From Fulvimarina pelagi HTCC2506 (GTDB lineage Bacteria; Pseudomonadota; Alphaproteobacteria; Rhizobiales; Rhizobiaceae): a DNA stretch of 64,000 bases. Below are positions 26,768-36,382 of the stretch, one piece after another. The notes beneath the pieces were generated by a model. It was not told where the DNA came from and searched no databases. It saw nothing but the letters and a program-made list of their open reading frames with translations. Both the position numbers and the translations under genes were made by a program. Numbering within the stretch: position 1 is the stretch's first letter; each line of letters begins with the position of its first letter. The stretch is taken from assembly GCF_000153705.1 (NCBI RefSeq), contig NZ_DS022272.1:1309839-1373838 (forward strand), in the 5' to 3' direction.

Positions 26768-27532
26768 ATGAGACATTTCTCTCGAGCCATTCTTGCCGCT
26801 CTCTCGTTCTTCTTCCCTGTGCTTGCAGACGCAAAAGCGGCCGAGACGATGGTAGCGGTGGCCGCGAACTTCGCTGAGCCGGCCCGCGAGATCGCCGATG
26901 ACTTCGGGAAGGTGACCGGTCATACCGCTGTTCTCAGCTTCGGATCCACTGGGCAGCTCTTCACGCAGATCGAGCAGGGAGCCCCCTTCGACGTCTTCCT
27001 CGCGGCCGACACAGAGCGCCCGGCTCTGGCGGTCGAAGAAGCACTTGGTGTCGCGGGTAGCGTGTTCACCTATGCGATCGGTGCGATTGTGCTCTACAGC
27101 CCGGACAGCGATCTGGTTCGAGGGGAAGACACGCTAAGAAACGGCGACTTCGGCAAGCTCGCCATCGCCAATCCCGAAACGGCGCCCTATGGCGCTGCAG
27201 CCGTCGAAACGATGCGCAGGCTCGGCGTCTACGATGCCCTCGAAGCAAAACTCGTGCGCGGTAACAACATTGCGCAGGCGTACCAGTTCGTGCAGACGGG
27301 GAATGCGGAACTTGGCTTCGTCGCGAGTTCGCAGGTGGTCGACAGCGGCGGTTCGAAATGGTTCGTCCCAGCCAACCTCTACACACCGGTTCGTCAGGAC
27401 GCCGTCCTTCTCATGCAAGGCGCAGACGACGACGCAGCTCGGGCGTTCGTCGAGTATCTTCAGAGCCCTGCAGCACGTGCGATCATCCGCCGCTACGGCT
27501 ACGAGATCGACACCCCCGAGCCGCGGACCTGA
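26768..27532 (+). CDS. modA: Molybdate ABC transporter periplasmic binding protein
   Basis: A 254-residue periplasmic protein with a signal peptide (hydrophobic 6-22, cleavage after KAA or ADA). VAVAANFAEPAREIADDFGKVTGH opens the mature part and GSTGQLFTQIEQGAPFDVFLAAD is the ModA signature that forms the molybdate/tungstate site. IANPETAPYGAAAVETM and LGFVASSQVV follow as usual. ACGGAG upstream of the ATG is a good Shine-Dalgarno. It heads modABC, and the preceding inverted repeat suggests Mo control. Molybdate supplies the cofactor of molybdoenzymes. Confidence 0.95.
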   Translation: MRHFSRAILAALSFFFPVLADAKAAETMVAVAANFAEPAREIADDFGKVTGHTAVLSFGSTGQLFTQIEQGAPFDVFLAADTERPALAVEEALGVAGSVFTYAIGAIVLYSPDSDLVRGEDTLRNGDFGKLAIANPETAPYGAAAVETMRRLGVYDALEAKLVRGNNIAQAYQFVQTGNAELGFVASSQVVDSGGSKWFVPANLYTPVRQDAVLLMQGADDDAARAFVEYLQSPAARAIIRRYGYEIDTPEPRT

Positions 27533-27547
27533 GCCGATGGCGGCGTG

Positions 27548-28219
27548 ATGGAGACCTCTTCGGCCCTCCTCGACCCGATCTTCCTGACTCTCAGGCTTGC
27601 CGGTGTGACGACATTGATCCTTCTCGTCGTCGGAACCCCCCTCGCTTGGTGGCTGGCGCACTCGAAAAGCCACTTCAAGGAGGTGGCCGGAACACTTGTC
27701 GCCCTGCCCCTCGTCCTGCCGCCGACCGTGCTTGGCTTTTACCTTCTTATTGCCCTTGGCCCGGACGGCTTGGGCGGTCTCTTCGGCGTCAGAACCTTCG
27801 CGTTTTCCTTCGAAGGGCTGGTGTTCGGGTCTGTGATCTACTCCTTGCCCTTTGTCGTCCAGCCGATCCGCAATGCGTTCGAAGCGATCGGCGCCCGACC
27901 GTTCGAGGTCGCGGCGACGCTACGGGCTTCCCCCGTTGACCGTTTCGTATCGGTGGCGCTGCCACTTGCAATGCCGGGCTTCCTTACCGGTGCAGTCCTT
28001 GGTTTCGCCCATACAGTCGGCGAGTTCGGGGTAGTGCTCATGATTGGTGGCAACATCCCTGGCGAGACGCGGGTCCTATCGGTCGCGATCTACGACTTCG
28101 TCGAGACATTAGATTTTGAGGCAGCCCATATTCTCTCAGCAGGCCTTCTAGTCTTCGCTTTCCTCATCCTGCTTTCGGTGACGCTAATCACCCGTTATCT
28201 CGGCAACGCGCGTCCATGA
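27548..28219 (+). CDS. modB: Molybdate ABC transporter permease
   Basis: A 223-residue permease with five or six helices. The EAA-loop equivalent [23 protein letters not shown] lies near residue 115-137 and [23 protein letters not shown] near 157-179 is the ModB signature. A GTG at 27545 in the same frame gives one more residue; the ATG at 27548 is chosen. It starts 15 bp after modA and its stop overlaps the modC start by four bases (ATGA), so translation is coupled. Confidence 0.95.
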   Translation: METSSALLDPIFLTLRLAGVTTLILLVVGTPLAWWLAHSKSHFKEVAGTLVALPLVLPPTVLGFYLLIALGPDGLGGLFGVRTFAFSFEGLVFGSVIYSLPFVVQPIRNAFEAIGARPFEVAATLRASPVDRFVSVALPLAMPGFLTGAVLGFAHTVGEFGVVLMIGGNIPGETRVLSVAIYDFVETLDFEAAHILSAGLLVFAFLILLSVTLITRYLGNARP

Positions 28220-29331
28220 GCAAAAAGGCCGATATGGTGGAAGTGGCGTTGAAAGGCCGGTTGGGCGAGTTTTCGCTCGATGTCGCCTTCACGGCCGCTG
28301 GGGGCGGCGTTACCGCGATCTTCGGGCGATCGGGCTCTGGCAAGACCAGCGTCCTTCGGGCGATCGCAGGCCTCGAACGGTTCGAAGGTCGAGTCGTCGT
28401 AGCTGGCAAAGTCTGGCAAGACGAATCTCAATTCGTGCCACCCCATCGGCGGGCCGTCGGCTATGTCTTCCAGGAAGCGAGCCTCTTCGCGCATCTCTCC
28501 GTCCGCAAGAATCTGACCTTCGGTGCCCGGCGAACTCGAGATGGAGTCGATAAGGCCAATCTCGATCGGACGATCGATCTTCTTGGCCTCGGACCCCTTC
28601 TGCATCGGGATACCGGGAACCTCTCCGGCGGCGAACGCCAGCGAGTTGCTATGGGGCGAGCCATTCTCTCTCGCCCGAAGATCCTTCTGATGGATGAACC
28701 GCTCTCGGGTCTCGATCAGGCAGCGAAGAACGCGATCCTGCCTTTCGTTGAGGCATTGCATGCGAGCCTCGGTATCCCGGTGCTCTTCGTCAGCCACGAC
28801 ATGGGCGAAGTCGAGCGTCTCGCCGACGACATCGTGGTTCTGGAGAATGGCCATGTCGCGAGTGCCGGGCCGCTCAGAAAGGTTCTAGTCGATCGCTCTC
28901 TTGGCTTCGCTACAGAACGCGACGCAACGGCGATCCTGAGCGGGAATGTCATCGCCTATGATGAAAGCGACGGCATCGCCGAACTCGATCTTGGCGGACA
29001 GCGCATCTACATGGCTATGGACGAGACGCCGGAAATCGGCACGCGCCGCAGGCTTCGGATCGAAGCGAGCGATGTGAGCCTTACCCGCGCAACCGCAGCA
29101 GACTCGACCATACTCAACCGTCTAGACGTAACGATTCTTGGCATCGAAACCTCCGGCCGTGCCCATGTCGCCGTTCTCCTTGCACTGGGGACTGGTTCGG
29201 AGTCCGCTTTCGTCGCCAGCGTCTCGAAACGCTCGGCCTTGCGGTTGGAGCTTCGGGTGGGAGAACGGCTTACTGCCCAAGTGAAATCAGTCTCGCTCGC
29301 GACGAGCTATCGCCGTCCGAACCGCGCTTAG
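28216..29331 (+). CDS. modC: Molybdate ABC transporter ATP-binding protein
   Basis: A 371-residue ATPase. Walker [17 protein letters not shown] is near residue 37, the ABC signature [14 protein letters not shown] near 136, Walker [14 protein letters not shown] near 157 and the switch histidine in FVSHDMGEV near 193. The C-terminal 80 residues form a TOBE-like region (molybdate-binding regulatory domain, about 290-365). It energises uptake through ModB. Overlaps modB by four bases. It is the last gene of the mod operon and is followed after 115 bp by a convergent gene. Confidence 0.95.
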   Translation: MSKKADMVEVALKGRLGEFSLDVAFTAAGGGVTAIFGRSGSGKTSVLRAIAGLERFEGRVVVAGKVWQDESQFVPPHRRAVGYVFQEASLFAHLSVRKNLTFGARRTRDGVDKANLDRTIDLLGLGPLLHRDTGNLSGGERQRVAMGRAILSRPKILLMDEPLSGLDQAAKNAILPFVEALHASLGIPVLFVSHDMGEVERLADDIVVLENGHVASAGPLRKVLVDRSLGFATERDATAILSGNVIAYDESDGIAELDLGGQRIYMAMDETPEIGTRRRLRIEASDVSLTRATAADSTILNRLDVTILGIETSGRAHVAVLLALGTGSESAFVASVSKRSALRLELRVGERLTAQVKSVSLATSYRRPNRA

Positions 29332-29349
29332 TGCGCTGGGCAAGGAACG

Positions 29350-29371
29350 TTGGTCCCAGTTTTTGGACCAT
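29350..29371 (+). terminator. Possible hairpin after modC
   Basis: TTGGTCC-CAGTTTTT-GGACCA(T) makes a six to seven bp stem with a T-rich loop, followed by TTT. It lies 18 bp past the modC stop. The stem is short, so termination may be weak. Confidence 0.35.
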
Positions 29372-29446
29372 TTCGCCGAACCGCCGTTGAAGCAAATGCG
29401 TCAGGCAATCGAGCTTTGCCGACTGACGCTGTAGCCCGACTCGCCA

Positions 29447-30274
29447 TCAGAACCGATACCAGATGGCGGAAAACGCGCCTCGCTCTTTCAAGGCGTTGTG
29501 ACCGACGACAGTCGCGAAACCACCTGCCTGCACCGACCATCGCTCTGAAAGATCGTAGACGACGGATCCTTGCGCCTTCTGATGGCCATATGATTCCTCT
29601 TCAGGCCGAACCGCAAAAGTCGAAAAGGTCTGCCCCAGAAGCATCGTCTTCTCGAAGACGCGCAGGCCGAGTGTCGTATCGATTACCATCTCGTCCGGTC
29701 CGTCACCGAGACGATAGCGGTAGCCGACCGAAACCTCTGAAAATGCCTGTTTGCCGAGAAGCTCGAAATTGGCACCGCCAGACCACCTGGCTTCCAGCAG
29801 CGGGGAATCCCACCCGTATGTGTCCACCAAAGCATCGGCTTCGCCGAAGACATCTTCCGTAAGGATGCCGATTTCCGCGCTCATTGCATACGTGTTCGAT
29901 CGATAGAGTTTTGTGCGGGCGCCGAGGGAGGCGTGGGACAGGCCAGGCCGCTTGAACGGCAGGTCGTCAGAGGTCTCCGAGCCAAATTCGGCCGATCCTG
30001 TGATCGTCAGCCAGTCGACGAGGCCATAGTCGATGAGGAGTGAGCCGGTCCCCTTCTGGAAGTCAGCATCCTCTGTTACGTCATAACGCTCGGTGAATGC
30101 TTGATCCGCTTGGGAGAAAAGCCCGGTAACAATGGCCTGTCCGTCGCCCTCATCCTGTAGCCAGGCCGCAGACTTCGCAGGCACAACAACAGCGAATGCA
30201 CCGACAAGTGAGCTCACGACCAGTAGAATGAGCGCACGGCACCTAGCAGCCGTTTGTAGTCCTACTTTGCTCAT
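29447..30274 (-). CDS. Outer-membrane beta-barrel protein of unknown function
   Basis: A 275-residue secreted protein: signal peptide (residues about 12-35, ending at KSAAW), then alternating strands rich in aromatic and glycine residues such as YGLVDWLTITGSAEFGS, LEARWSGGANFELLGKQAF and VSVGYRYRLGDGPDEM, ending in aromatic IWYRF, a C-terminal barrel signature for Bam recognition. The ATG at 30274 has a purine-rich GGCGGGGG upstream. I do not recognise a named family. No transport partner is adjacent; the gene is convergent with modC but a functional link is not shown. Confidence 0.6.
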   Translation of the reverse strand: MSKVGLQTAARCRALILLVVSSLVGAFAVVVPAKSAAWLQDEGDGQAIVTGLFSQADQAFTERYDVTEDADFQKGTGSLLIDYGLVDWLTITGSAEFGSETSDDLPFKRPGLSHASLGARTKLYRSNTYAMSAEIGILTEDVFGEADALVDTYGWDSPLLEARWSGGANFELLGKQAFSEVSVGYRYRLGDGPDEMVIDTTLGLRVFEKTMLLGQTFSTFAVRPEEESYGHQKAQGSVVYDLSERWSVQAGGFATVVGHNALKERGAFSAIWYRF

Positions 30275-30515
30275 CCCCCGCCGCCTCAAACATGACGCCC
30301 TAATCTTTCCAGGAACAATGCTACCGTGAACATTTAAACGCTTCCTCTACGGATGCGGATCTTGATCTCTCGCGGTAGATCGTTGGGAGCAGCCGGCTCC
30401 TGACGCGTTCGCAATGCTTTCCGCGTCCGGCGTCGATACTATTCTTCAGGAATGTTGGCACGTTCGACCGGATGCGCCGCCTGCAGAGAACGGATGGTTT
30501 GGGAGGACTAGCTTT

Positions 30516-32417
30516 ATGACCGGACGATACAGGGGTGTCTACGAAAGGTCTCGCAGCGACAGGGAAGGGTTCTGGCTCGAACAGGCCGAGGCGATCGATT
30601 GGTTCGAGAAGCCGACGAAAGCTTTTGACGAAACACTCGGCGTTTATGGTCGCTGGTTCCCTGATGCGATCTGCAACACCTGCCACAACGCCATTGATCG
30701 TCACGTCGAAGCCGGCCATGGCGAACGGGCCGCGGTCATCTACGACTCACCCGTGACCGGCGCCAAGCGGACGATCAGCTATTCCAACCTCCTGCGAGAC
30801 GTGAAGGCGTTAGCCGCCGCGATGAGCGACCTCGGCGTCGAAAAGGGTGACCGCGTCATCGTCTATATGCCGATGATCCCTGAAACCCTGACCTCCATGC
30901 TGGCCTGCGCGCGCATCGGCGCGATCCATTCGGTCGTGTTCGGCGGCTTTGCGGCGAACGAACTCGCCAAACGGATCGACGATGCCGAGCCCAAGCTCAT
31001 CCTTTCCGCGTCCTGCGGCATCGAGCCGACGCGGAAGGTCGAATACAAGCCGCTGATGGACAAGGCGATCGAGCTCGCCACGTCGAAACCCGAAGCCACC
31101 ATCGTGCTTCAGCGTCCCGAACTGCCCTGCGAGCTGATGGACGGCCGCGACTATGACTGGGATTCTCTACGTGAGCGTTATCGCGCAGAGATCGAAGGCG
31201 GTCGGGACGTTCCATGCGAGCGCGTGAAAGCGACCGACCCGCTTTATATCCTGTATACGTCTGGGACGACCGGAAAACCGAAGGGTGTCGTCCGCGACAA
31301 TGGCGGGCACATGGTGGCGCTCCACTGGTCGATGGGAGCGATCTACGGCATCGAAGAGGGCGACGTCTCCTTTACGGCTTCTGACTTCGGCTGGATCGTG
31401 GGCCACTCCTACATCTGCTACGGGCCGCTTTTGAAAGGCGCGACGACGATCGTCTTCGAGGGTAAGCCCGTCGGCACGCCCAATGCGGGCACCTTCTGGC
31501 GGATCATCGCCGAACACGGCGCGAAGACGCTCTTCACGGCGCCGACTGCTATTCGTGGCGTACGCAAGGAGGATCCGGACGGCGAGTTCATCGGCCAATA
31601 TGATCTGTCGAAGTTCGAGGCTCTTTATCTCGCCGGCGAACGGGCCGATCCTGAAACCATCAAATGGGCTGAAGCCAAGCTCGACCGTCCCGTGATCGAC
31701 CACTGGTGGCAGACGGAGACGAGCTGGACCATCGCCGGCAATCCGCGCGGAATAGAACTTTTGCCGATCAAACGCGGCAGCCCAAGTGTCGCCATGCCGG
31801 GCTACGAGCTCGCCATTCTCGACGAGGCAGCGAAAGAAGTACCTCCGGGCGAGATGGGGGCTATCGCAATTAAACTGCCGCTGGCACCCGGCAATCTGCC
31901 GACTTTATGGAACGCTGACGAGCGTTTCCGGGAGAGCTACCTCGCCGAATTCCCTGGCTACTACTCGACGGCCGATGCCGGCTACATGGACGAGGACGGC
32001 TACCTCTTCGTCATGGGCCGGACGGATGACGTGATCAACGTCGCCGGACACCGCCTATCGACCGGCGAGATGGAAGAGGTCGTCGCCAAGCATCCGGCCG
32101 TCGTCGAATGCGCCGTCATCGGCATGGAAGACGAGATGAAAGGCCAGATCCCTTGTGGGTTCGTCGTGCTGAAGGAGACAGATCAGGCAACGAAGGACAG
32201 CCTGGAGGCTGACGTCATCCGCATGGTTCGCGATGAGATCGGGCCGGTCGCGGCCTTCAAGCAGGTGGTCATCGTCGACAAGCTGCCGAAGACGCGGTCA
32301 GGGAAGGTTTTGCGGCGAACCATGAAGGCGATCGTTGACCGCACCGATTTCGATACTCCGGCGACGATTGAGGACGCCTCTGCGATCGAGGGTATCGAGA
32401 GGGCGATCCGCCTCTAA
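30516..32417 (+). CDS. prpE: Propionyl-CoA synthetase (acyl-CoA synthetase, ACS family)
   Basis: A 633-residue adenylate-forming enzyme that activates propionate or acetate to its CoA thioester. The P-loop-like motif is LYILYTSGTTGKPKGVV near residue 250, the aromatic acid-binding HWWQTETSW near 395, YYSTADAGYMDEDGYLFVMGRTDDVINVAGHR near 487-518 and the C-terminal catalytic lysine is in PKTRSGKVLRRT near 590. SMGAIYGI and FDWIVGHSYICYGPLLKG agree with PrpE rather than Acs, but overlap in specificity is usual. The ATG at 30516 has GGGAGGA upstream; the frame is open further 5'. No methylcitrate genes are nearby. Confidence 0.88.
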   Translation: MTGRYRGVYERSRSDREGFWLEQAEAIDWFEKPTKAFDETLGVYGRWFPDAICNTCHNAIDRHVEAGHGERAAVIYDSPVTGAKRTISYSNLLRDVKALAAAMSDLGVEKGDRVIVYMPMIPETLTSMLACARIGAIHSVVFGGFAANELAKRIDDAEPKLILSASCGIEPTRKVEYKPLMDKAIELATSKPEATIVLQRPELPCELMDGRDYDWDSLRERYRAEIEGGRDVPCERVKATDPLYILYTSGTTGKPKGVVRDNGGHMVALHWSMGAIYGIEEGDVSFTASDFGWIVGHSYICYGPLLKGATTIVFEGKPVGTPNAGTFWRIIAEHGAKTLFTAPTAIRGVRKEDPDGEFIGQYDLSKFEALYLAGERADPETIKWAEAKLDRPVIDHWWQTETSWTIAGNPRGIELLPIKRGSPSVAMPGYELAILDEAAKEVPPGEMGAIAIKLPLAPGNLPTLWNADERFRESYLAEFPGYYSTADAGYMDEDGYLFVMGRTDDVINVAGHRLSTGEMEEVVAKHPAVVECAVIGMEDEMKGQIPCGFVVLKETDQATKDSLEADVIRMVRDEIGPVAAFKQVVIVDKLPKTRSGKVLRRTMKAIVDRTDFDTPATIEDASAIEGIERAIRL

Positions 32418-32423
32418 CTCGGC

Positions 32424-33026
32424 TTAAGGATCGATCGAGCCGCGCACCTCGATCGATCCGTCCTCGCCAGCGGCAACGAGAACGATCTCTCCCGAAGAGG
32501 GAAACACATCTGTCAGCGCAGTGATATTGACCTGATGGGTGACGAGCATTGCCCTGCGTCCCGCTTCAGCGAGTTCGCGAATGCGCTCGCGGGCGGCCTC
32601 GGTCTGCGCTTGGCTTGTCGAGCGGTCACCGAAGAACGAGTTGAGGAATGGGGCATCCTCGACTGGACCGATGTCGAGAAGCTCGGCTGTTTCACGGCAG
32701 CGGCACCACTGGCTGGTGAGGACAACGTCGATCCCAATGCCGTCCGCCCTGATCCGCTCGCCGATCGCCCGCGCCTGATCGCGGCCTTCTTCGGAGAGGT
32801 TTCGCTGGGTGGAACAGTCGCCAATTGCGAAATCGGAGGGATCCCCGGTTCCCGGTGCGATGGCGTGGCGCATGAGAAGTTGAACGCCATCCTCCTTCGC
32901 GTTTTCGAGCTCAACGTCCTGCGCCGCCGCCGATTGCGGTGCAAGAGCGAAGACGAGCGTGGCTACAATACCTGCCCAAACGTGTCGGATCATCACCGAG
33001 CGATAAGTTCGCTTTTCGTGTCCCAT
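32424..33026 (-). CDS. Secreted histidine phosphatase-family protein
   Basis: A 200-residue protein with a signal peptide (hydrophobic 16-32, cleavage after SAAAQ) and the phosphohistidine motif LLMRHAIAPG near residue 53, where RHA replaces the common RHG as in SixA-type members. A second conserved region is AMLVTHQVNITALT near 160-175, holding the catalytic His. CDS terminates 4 bp from the prpE stop, so the two converge directly. A strong AAGGAGGG precedes the ATG at 33026. The substrate in the periplasm is unknown. Confidence 0.82.
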   Translation of the reverse strand: MGHEKRTYRSVMIRHVWAGIVATLVFALAPQSAAAQDVELENAKEDGVQLLMRHAIAPGTGDPSDFAIGDCSTQRNLSEEGRDQARAIGERIRADGIGIDVVLTSQWCRCRETAELLDIGPVEDAPFLNSFFGDRSTSQAQTEAARERIRELAEAGRRAMLVTHQVNITALTDVFPSSGEIVLVAAGEDGSIEVRGSIDP

Positions 33027-33229
33027 CGCGCACCCTCCTTGAACTATCATCGATAGACATCTGATGCGCCTTGCATACGAAACCAGCGCGACTTTCCGTC
33101 TAGCGATACTGTTCTCTCACGACGGGTTCTTTCGGCCGCCGTTTCCCGTTAAAAACGCGGCGAAGCGGGACCGCCCTAGCTAGGCAACTCTAGAGTGCTC
33201 AACCCGCCGGTGACGAGCAAGAGACCACG

Positions 33230-34132
33230 ATGAGCGACACCCCTTCCGCTTTGGATAATGCCGAGACCCAGGCCCGCCTTCTCTCGGAGGCCCTGCCCTA
33301 CATGCAGGCCTACGAGAACAAGAGCGTGGTCGTGAAATATGGCGGGCATGCCATGGGCGATACCGAACTCGGTCGCGCCTTTGCCCGCGACATCGCGCTT
33401 CTCAAGCAGTCTGGCGTCAACCCGATCGTCGTCCATGGCGGCGGCCCTCAGATCGGCCGCATGCTCAACCAGATGGGCATCGAGTCGCGTTTCGAGGGCG
33501 GCCTGCGTGTGACCGACGCGGAGACGGTGCGGATCGTCGAAATGGTGCTCGCCGGTTCAATCAACAAGGAAATCGTCGCGATGATCAACGCCGAGGGCGA
33601 ATGGGCCATCGGTCTTTGCGGCAAGGATGGCAACCTGGTCTTCGCTGAAAAAGCGACAAAGACGATGATCGACCCGGATTCCAACATCGAGAAGGTACTC
33701 GATCTCGGCTTCGTCGGCGAACCTGTCGAGGTCGACCGCACATTGCTCGATCTTTTAGCGCGATCGGAAATGATCCCGGTAATCGCGCCCGTGGCTCCCG
33801 GCCGGGACGGCGCGACCTACAACATCAACGCGGACACCTTCGCCGGCGCCATCGCAGGCTCTCTTAACGCCTCGCGTCTTCTCTTCCTGACAGATGTCCC
33901 CGGCGTCCTGAACAAAGATAAAGAACTCATCAAAGAGCTGAGTGTGAGCGAGGCGAAGGGGCTCATCCGCAACGGGACGATCTCCGGCGGTATGATCCCG
34001 AAGGTCGAAACCTGCATCGATGCGCTCGAGCGGGGTGTAGAAGGTGTCGTTATTCTCAACGGCAAGACACGGCATGCCGTGCTGCTTGAACTCCTGACGG
34101 AGCATGGCGCGGGAACGCTCATCGTTCCCTGA
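33230..34132 (+). CDS. argB: Acetylglutamate kinase
   Basis: A 300-residue enzyme for step two of arginine synthesis (N-acetylglutamate to its 5-phosphate). [15 protein letters not shown] near residue 30, [18 protein letters not shown] near 64-81, [30 protein letters not shown] near 200-229, and [14 protein letters not shown] near 258 are family motifs. The N-terminal helix (about 12-25) is the arginine-sensitive type of alphaproteobacterial ArgB, so feedback inhibition is likely. Convergent with the EamA gene that ends 23 bp downstream. It is the only arg gene in the window. Confidence 0.97.
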   Translation: MSDTPSALDNAETQARLLSEALPYMQAYENKSVVVKYGGHAMGDTELGRAFARDIALLKQSGVNPIVVHGGGPQIGRMLNQMGIESRFEGGLRVTDAETVRIVEMVLAGSINKEIVAMINAEGEWAIGLCGKDGNLVFAEKATKTMIDPDSNIEKVLDLGFVGEPVEVDRTLLDLLARSEMIPVIAPVAPGRDGATYNINADTFAGAIAGSLNASRLLFLTDVPGVLNKDKELIKELSVSEAKGLIRNGTISGGMIPKVETCIDALERGVEGVVILNGKTRHAVLLELLTEHGAGTLIVP

Positions 34133-34155
34133 GCGAGGCTCGGCCATTCTGGCCT

Positions 34156-35049
34156 TCAGCCAGACCGAACGAGGATCAAGACAGACAGGACAACGAGACC
34201 GCAACCGGCAAGCTCGGTTCTAGAGATGCGTTCGCGGAACCACCAGAGCGACGCCGCATAGGCAAACAGGAGTTCGCTCTGGCCGACGGTCTTGACCAGA
34301 GCGACCGGCTGCATGGCCATCGCGGTGAACCAGCAGATGGACGCGGCGGCACCGCAGAAGCCTGCCAGCAGGGCAGTCGGCCAATTTTTCGCAATCGCGC
34401 CTAGGGTGCGCCGCTCGCAAGCCAGCATGTATGCCGCCATCGCGACCGTCTGCAGGGTGATCATCCAGACCAGTGTCAGCGCCGCGGCGAGGATCGGCTC
34501 CGCCCCGTCGAGGGACAGCGCCGCGCCGCGGACGCCTATGGCTGCAAAGGCGAAGCCGAAGCCGGAGGCGAGACCAACGAGCGCCGAGGGGATCGCAGAG
34601 CGCTTCATGATGCGCCGAATGCTGCCCGTATCTGAGATCGAAAGGACGAGGACACCAAGAAGTCCGATCAGGATCGCAACGAGGCCTATCGGGTTCAAGA
34701 CATCGCCGATGATGAGGAAACCAAAAACTGCCGCGATGATCGGCTCAGTCTTCGAATAGACCGTCGCCGCCAGGAAGTTGCGATAGGAAAAGGCGAGGAT
34801 CAGGAGCGCGGTACCTGCAATTTGCGCAATCGCCGCGAAGACGACATATCCGAAGAAGATGAGGTTCGGCGTCGTTGTCGTGAATCCGAAGCTTTGCAGC
34901 GTCAGGAAGTAGACAACGGCGAATGGCAACCCGAACCCGAAACGAACGAAGGTCGCGCCGGTGGTGGACAGTTGGGCCTTGAGACGCTTCTGAAGGGCGG
35001 ATCGGAGGTTCTGCAGAAATGCGGCCGCGACCGTGATTTCAATCCACAT
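34156..35049 (-). CDS. EamA/DMT-family transporter
   Basis: A 297-residue integral membrane protein with ten hydrophobic segments arranged as two EamA repeats. The second-repeat motif ALVKTVGQSELLFAYAASLWWFRERI near residue 250 matches drug/metabolite exporters. Likely an inner-membrane exporter or importer of a small metabolite; substrate unknown. Convergent with argB. The start at 35049 lies 70 bp from the divergent nucleotidase gene, so a shared promoter region is likely. Confidence 0.85.
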   Translation of the reverse strand: MWIEITVAAAFLQNLRSALQKRLKAQLSTTGATFVRFGFGLPFAVVYFLTLQSFGFTTTTPNLIFFGYVVFAAIAQIAGTALLILAFSYRNFLAATVYSKTEPIIAAVFGFLIIGDVLNPIGLVAILIGLLGVLVLSISDTGSIRRIMKRSAIPSALVGLASGFGFAFAAIGVRGAALSLDGAEPILAAALTLVWMITLQTVAMAAYMLACERRTLGAIAKNWPTALLAGFCGAAASICWFTAMAMQPVALVKTVGQSELLFAYAASLWWFRERISRTELAGCGLVVLSVLILVRSG

Positions 35050-35119
35050 CCCTTGTGAACCTTTTTAGGCGACTCTGCCTCGGAAGGGCCGCGCGACATC
35101 CGAACCGACGACAGGACGA

Positions 35120-35839
35120 ATGAGCACGACGACACACACGACGCTGACTGCTGAAGCCGACCGGGATGCCTTCGCGCACGTGCGGGACTGGATCTTCGAT
35201 CTCGACAATACGCTATACCCGCGTCATTCGGACCTCTTTTCGCAGATCGATCAGCGGATGACGAGCTATATCGCCGAACTTATGACCCTGCCGAGGGACG
35301 AAGCGCGCGTCGTCCAAAAGGATCTCTATCGCCGTTACGGCACGACCTTGCGCGGTCTGATGGCCGAACGGGAAATCGATCCCGACGCATTCCTGCGCTT
35401 CGTGCACGACATCGATTATTCATGGCTCGAGCCGAACCCGCATCTTGGCGAGGCGATTGCCGCCCTGCCCGGCCGGAAGTTCATCTTTACCAATGGCGAT
35501 CGTGGACACGCCGAGCGGGCGGCAAAGCAACTCGGTGTCCTCGACCATTTCGAGGACATCTTCGACATCGTCGCTTCGGATCTCGTGCCCAAGCCTGCAG
35601 CGGAAACATACGACAAGTTCGTAGGCCTGCACGCAATCGAGGTCGAGCATTCGGCGATGTTCGAGGATCTGGCGAAGAACCTTACCGTGCCGAAGATGCT
35701 CGGTATGAAAACCATCCTCGTCGTACCGCGCAATTTCGAGACGACGTTCGGCGACTATTGGGAACACGAGGGTCGCGATGGAAATCACATAGACTTCGTC
35801 ACTGACGACCTGACGACCTTTCTCCGAAAGATCAGCTGA
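35120..35839 (+). CDS. Pyrimidine 5'-nucleotidase (HAD family)
   Basis: A 239-residue HAD hydrolase of the SDT1/pyrimidine 5'-nucleotidase type. Motif I is WIFDLDNTLYPRHSDLF near residue 24 (double Asp), motif II is FIFTNGDRGHAERAAKQLG near 115, and the later AMFEDLAKNLTVPKMLGMKTIL near 175-196 is motif IV with a remote Asp. These dephosphorylate pyrimidine nucleoside monophosphates. In related rhizobia it follows argB in the argB-nucleotidase-dapD region; here an EamA gene separates it from argB, and no dapD is found. Confidence 0.85.
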   Translation: MSTTTHTTLTAEADRDAFAHVRDWIFDLDNTLYPRHSDLFSQIDQRMTSYIAELMTLPRDEARVVQKDLYRRYGTTLRGLMAEREIDPDAFLRFVHDIDYSWLEPNPHLGEAIAALPGRKFIFTNGDRGHAERAAKQLGVLDHFEDIFDIVASDLVPKPAAETYDKFVGLHAIEVEHSAMFEDLAKNLTVPKMLGMKTILVVPRNFETTFGDYWEHEGRDGNHIDFVTDDLTTFLRKIS

Positions 35840-35903
35840 GATGCATCAGTCACGGGGGTAACCGCGGACCGAATTCTTAATGTTTGACTGGCGTTCATGG
35901 CGC

Positions 35904-36212
35904 TCAAAGGCGCGAGCGGCCTTTGCTTGCCATGCCAGTCTTCGGATCCCCCGCGTTCTCTTCAGCGGTCGCTTCTTCACCGTCGCCCAGCACGTCGCCT
36001 TCGCCGCGCTTGTTGCCCTCGAAAATCGCGGTCTGTTGCTCGGTCTCGTATCGTGCGATGCCTGCCTTCGACTCCTCGCGATCCTTCCCGCTTTCGCGAT
36101 CGCTGTCTTTGCGCGCTTCGGTGTTACGCGTTTCGTCTTCAGACAGGTTCTCCGGCGTGTCCTTGTCCTGCTGCGAGCGCATCATTTTCGGTTCGGTGCT
36201 GAGGTCCGGCAT
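35904..36212 (-). CDS. Highly charged hypothetical protein, 102 residues
   Basis: Not recognised. A long hydrophilic sequence rich in E, D, K, R (about half of residues) with no hydrophobic stretch, starting MPDLSTEPKMMRSQQDKDTP; probably intrinsically disordered or a long charged helix. The ATG at 36212 has a very strong GGAAGGAG Shine-Dalgarno at the right spacing, which is the main support; the frame extends upstream to 36398 but that would cross a terminator. May be a stress or dehydration-type protein. Function unknown. Confidence 0.6.
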   Translation of the reverse strand: MPDLSTEPKMMRSQQDKDTPENLSEDETRNTEARKDSDRESGKDREESKAGIARYETEQQTAIFEGNKRGEGDVLGDGEEATAEENAGDPKTGMASKGRSRL

Positions 36213-36320
36213 CACGTACTCCTTCCGTCGTTGCGGTGTTTCAACGAGAACAAGAAGCGAAGCGAAGCTGTTCCATTCTACTCTCAGACACAGATCTAAC
36301 CGAAGAAAAGCTTCCCATAC

Positions 36321-36349
36321 GAAAAAGCCGCGCGAGAAACCCACGCGGC
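36321..36349 (-). terminator. Intrinsic terminator after the trypsin-like protease gene
   Basis: GCCGCG and CGCGGC pair around the loop at 36333-36343 (GTGGGTTTCTC on the minus strand), followed on the minus strand by a run of T (GGCTTTTTC). It lies 34 bp after the protease stop codon and isolates the downstream charged-protein gene. Confidence 0.75.
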
Positions 36350-36382
36350 GCGAATAGGAGACCGGTTTTTTATCGAGCCCGT

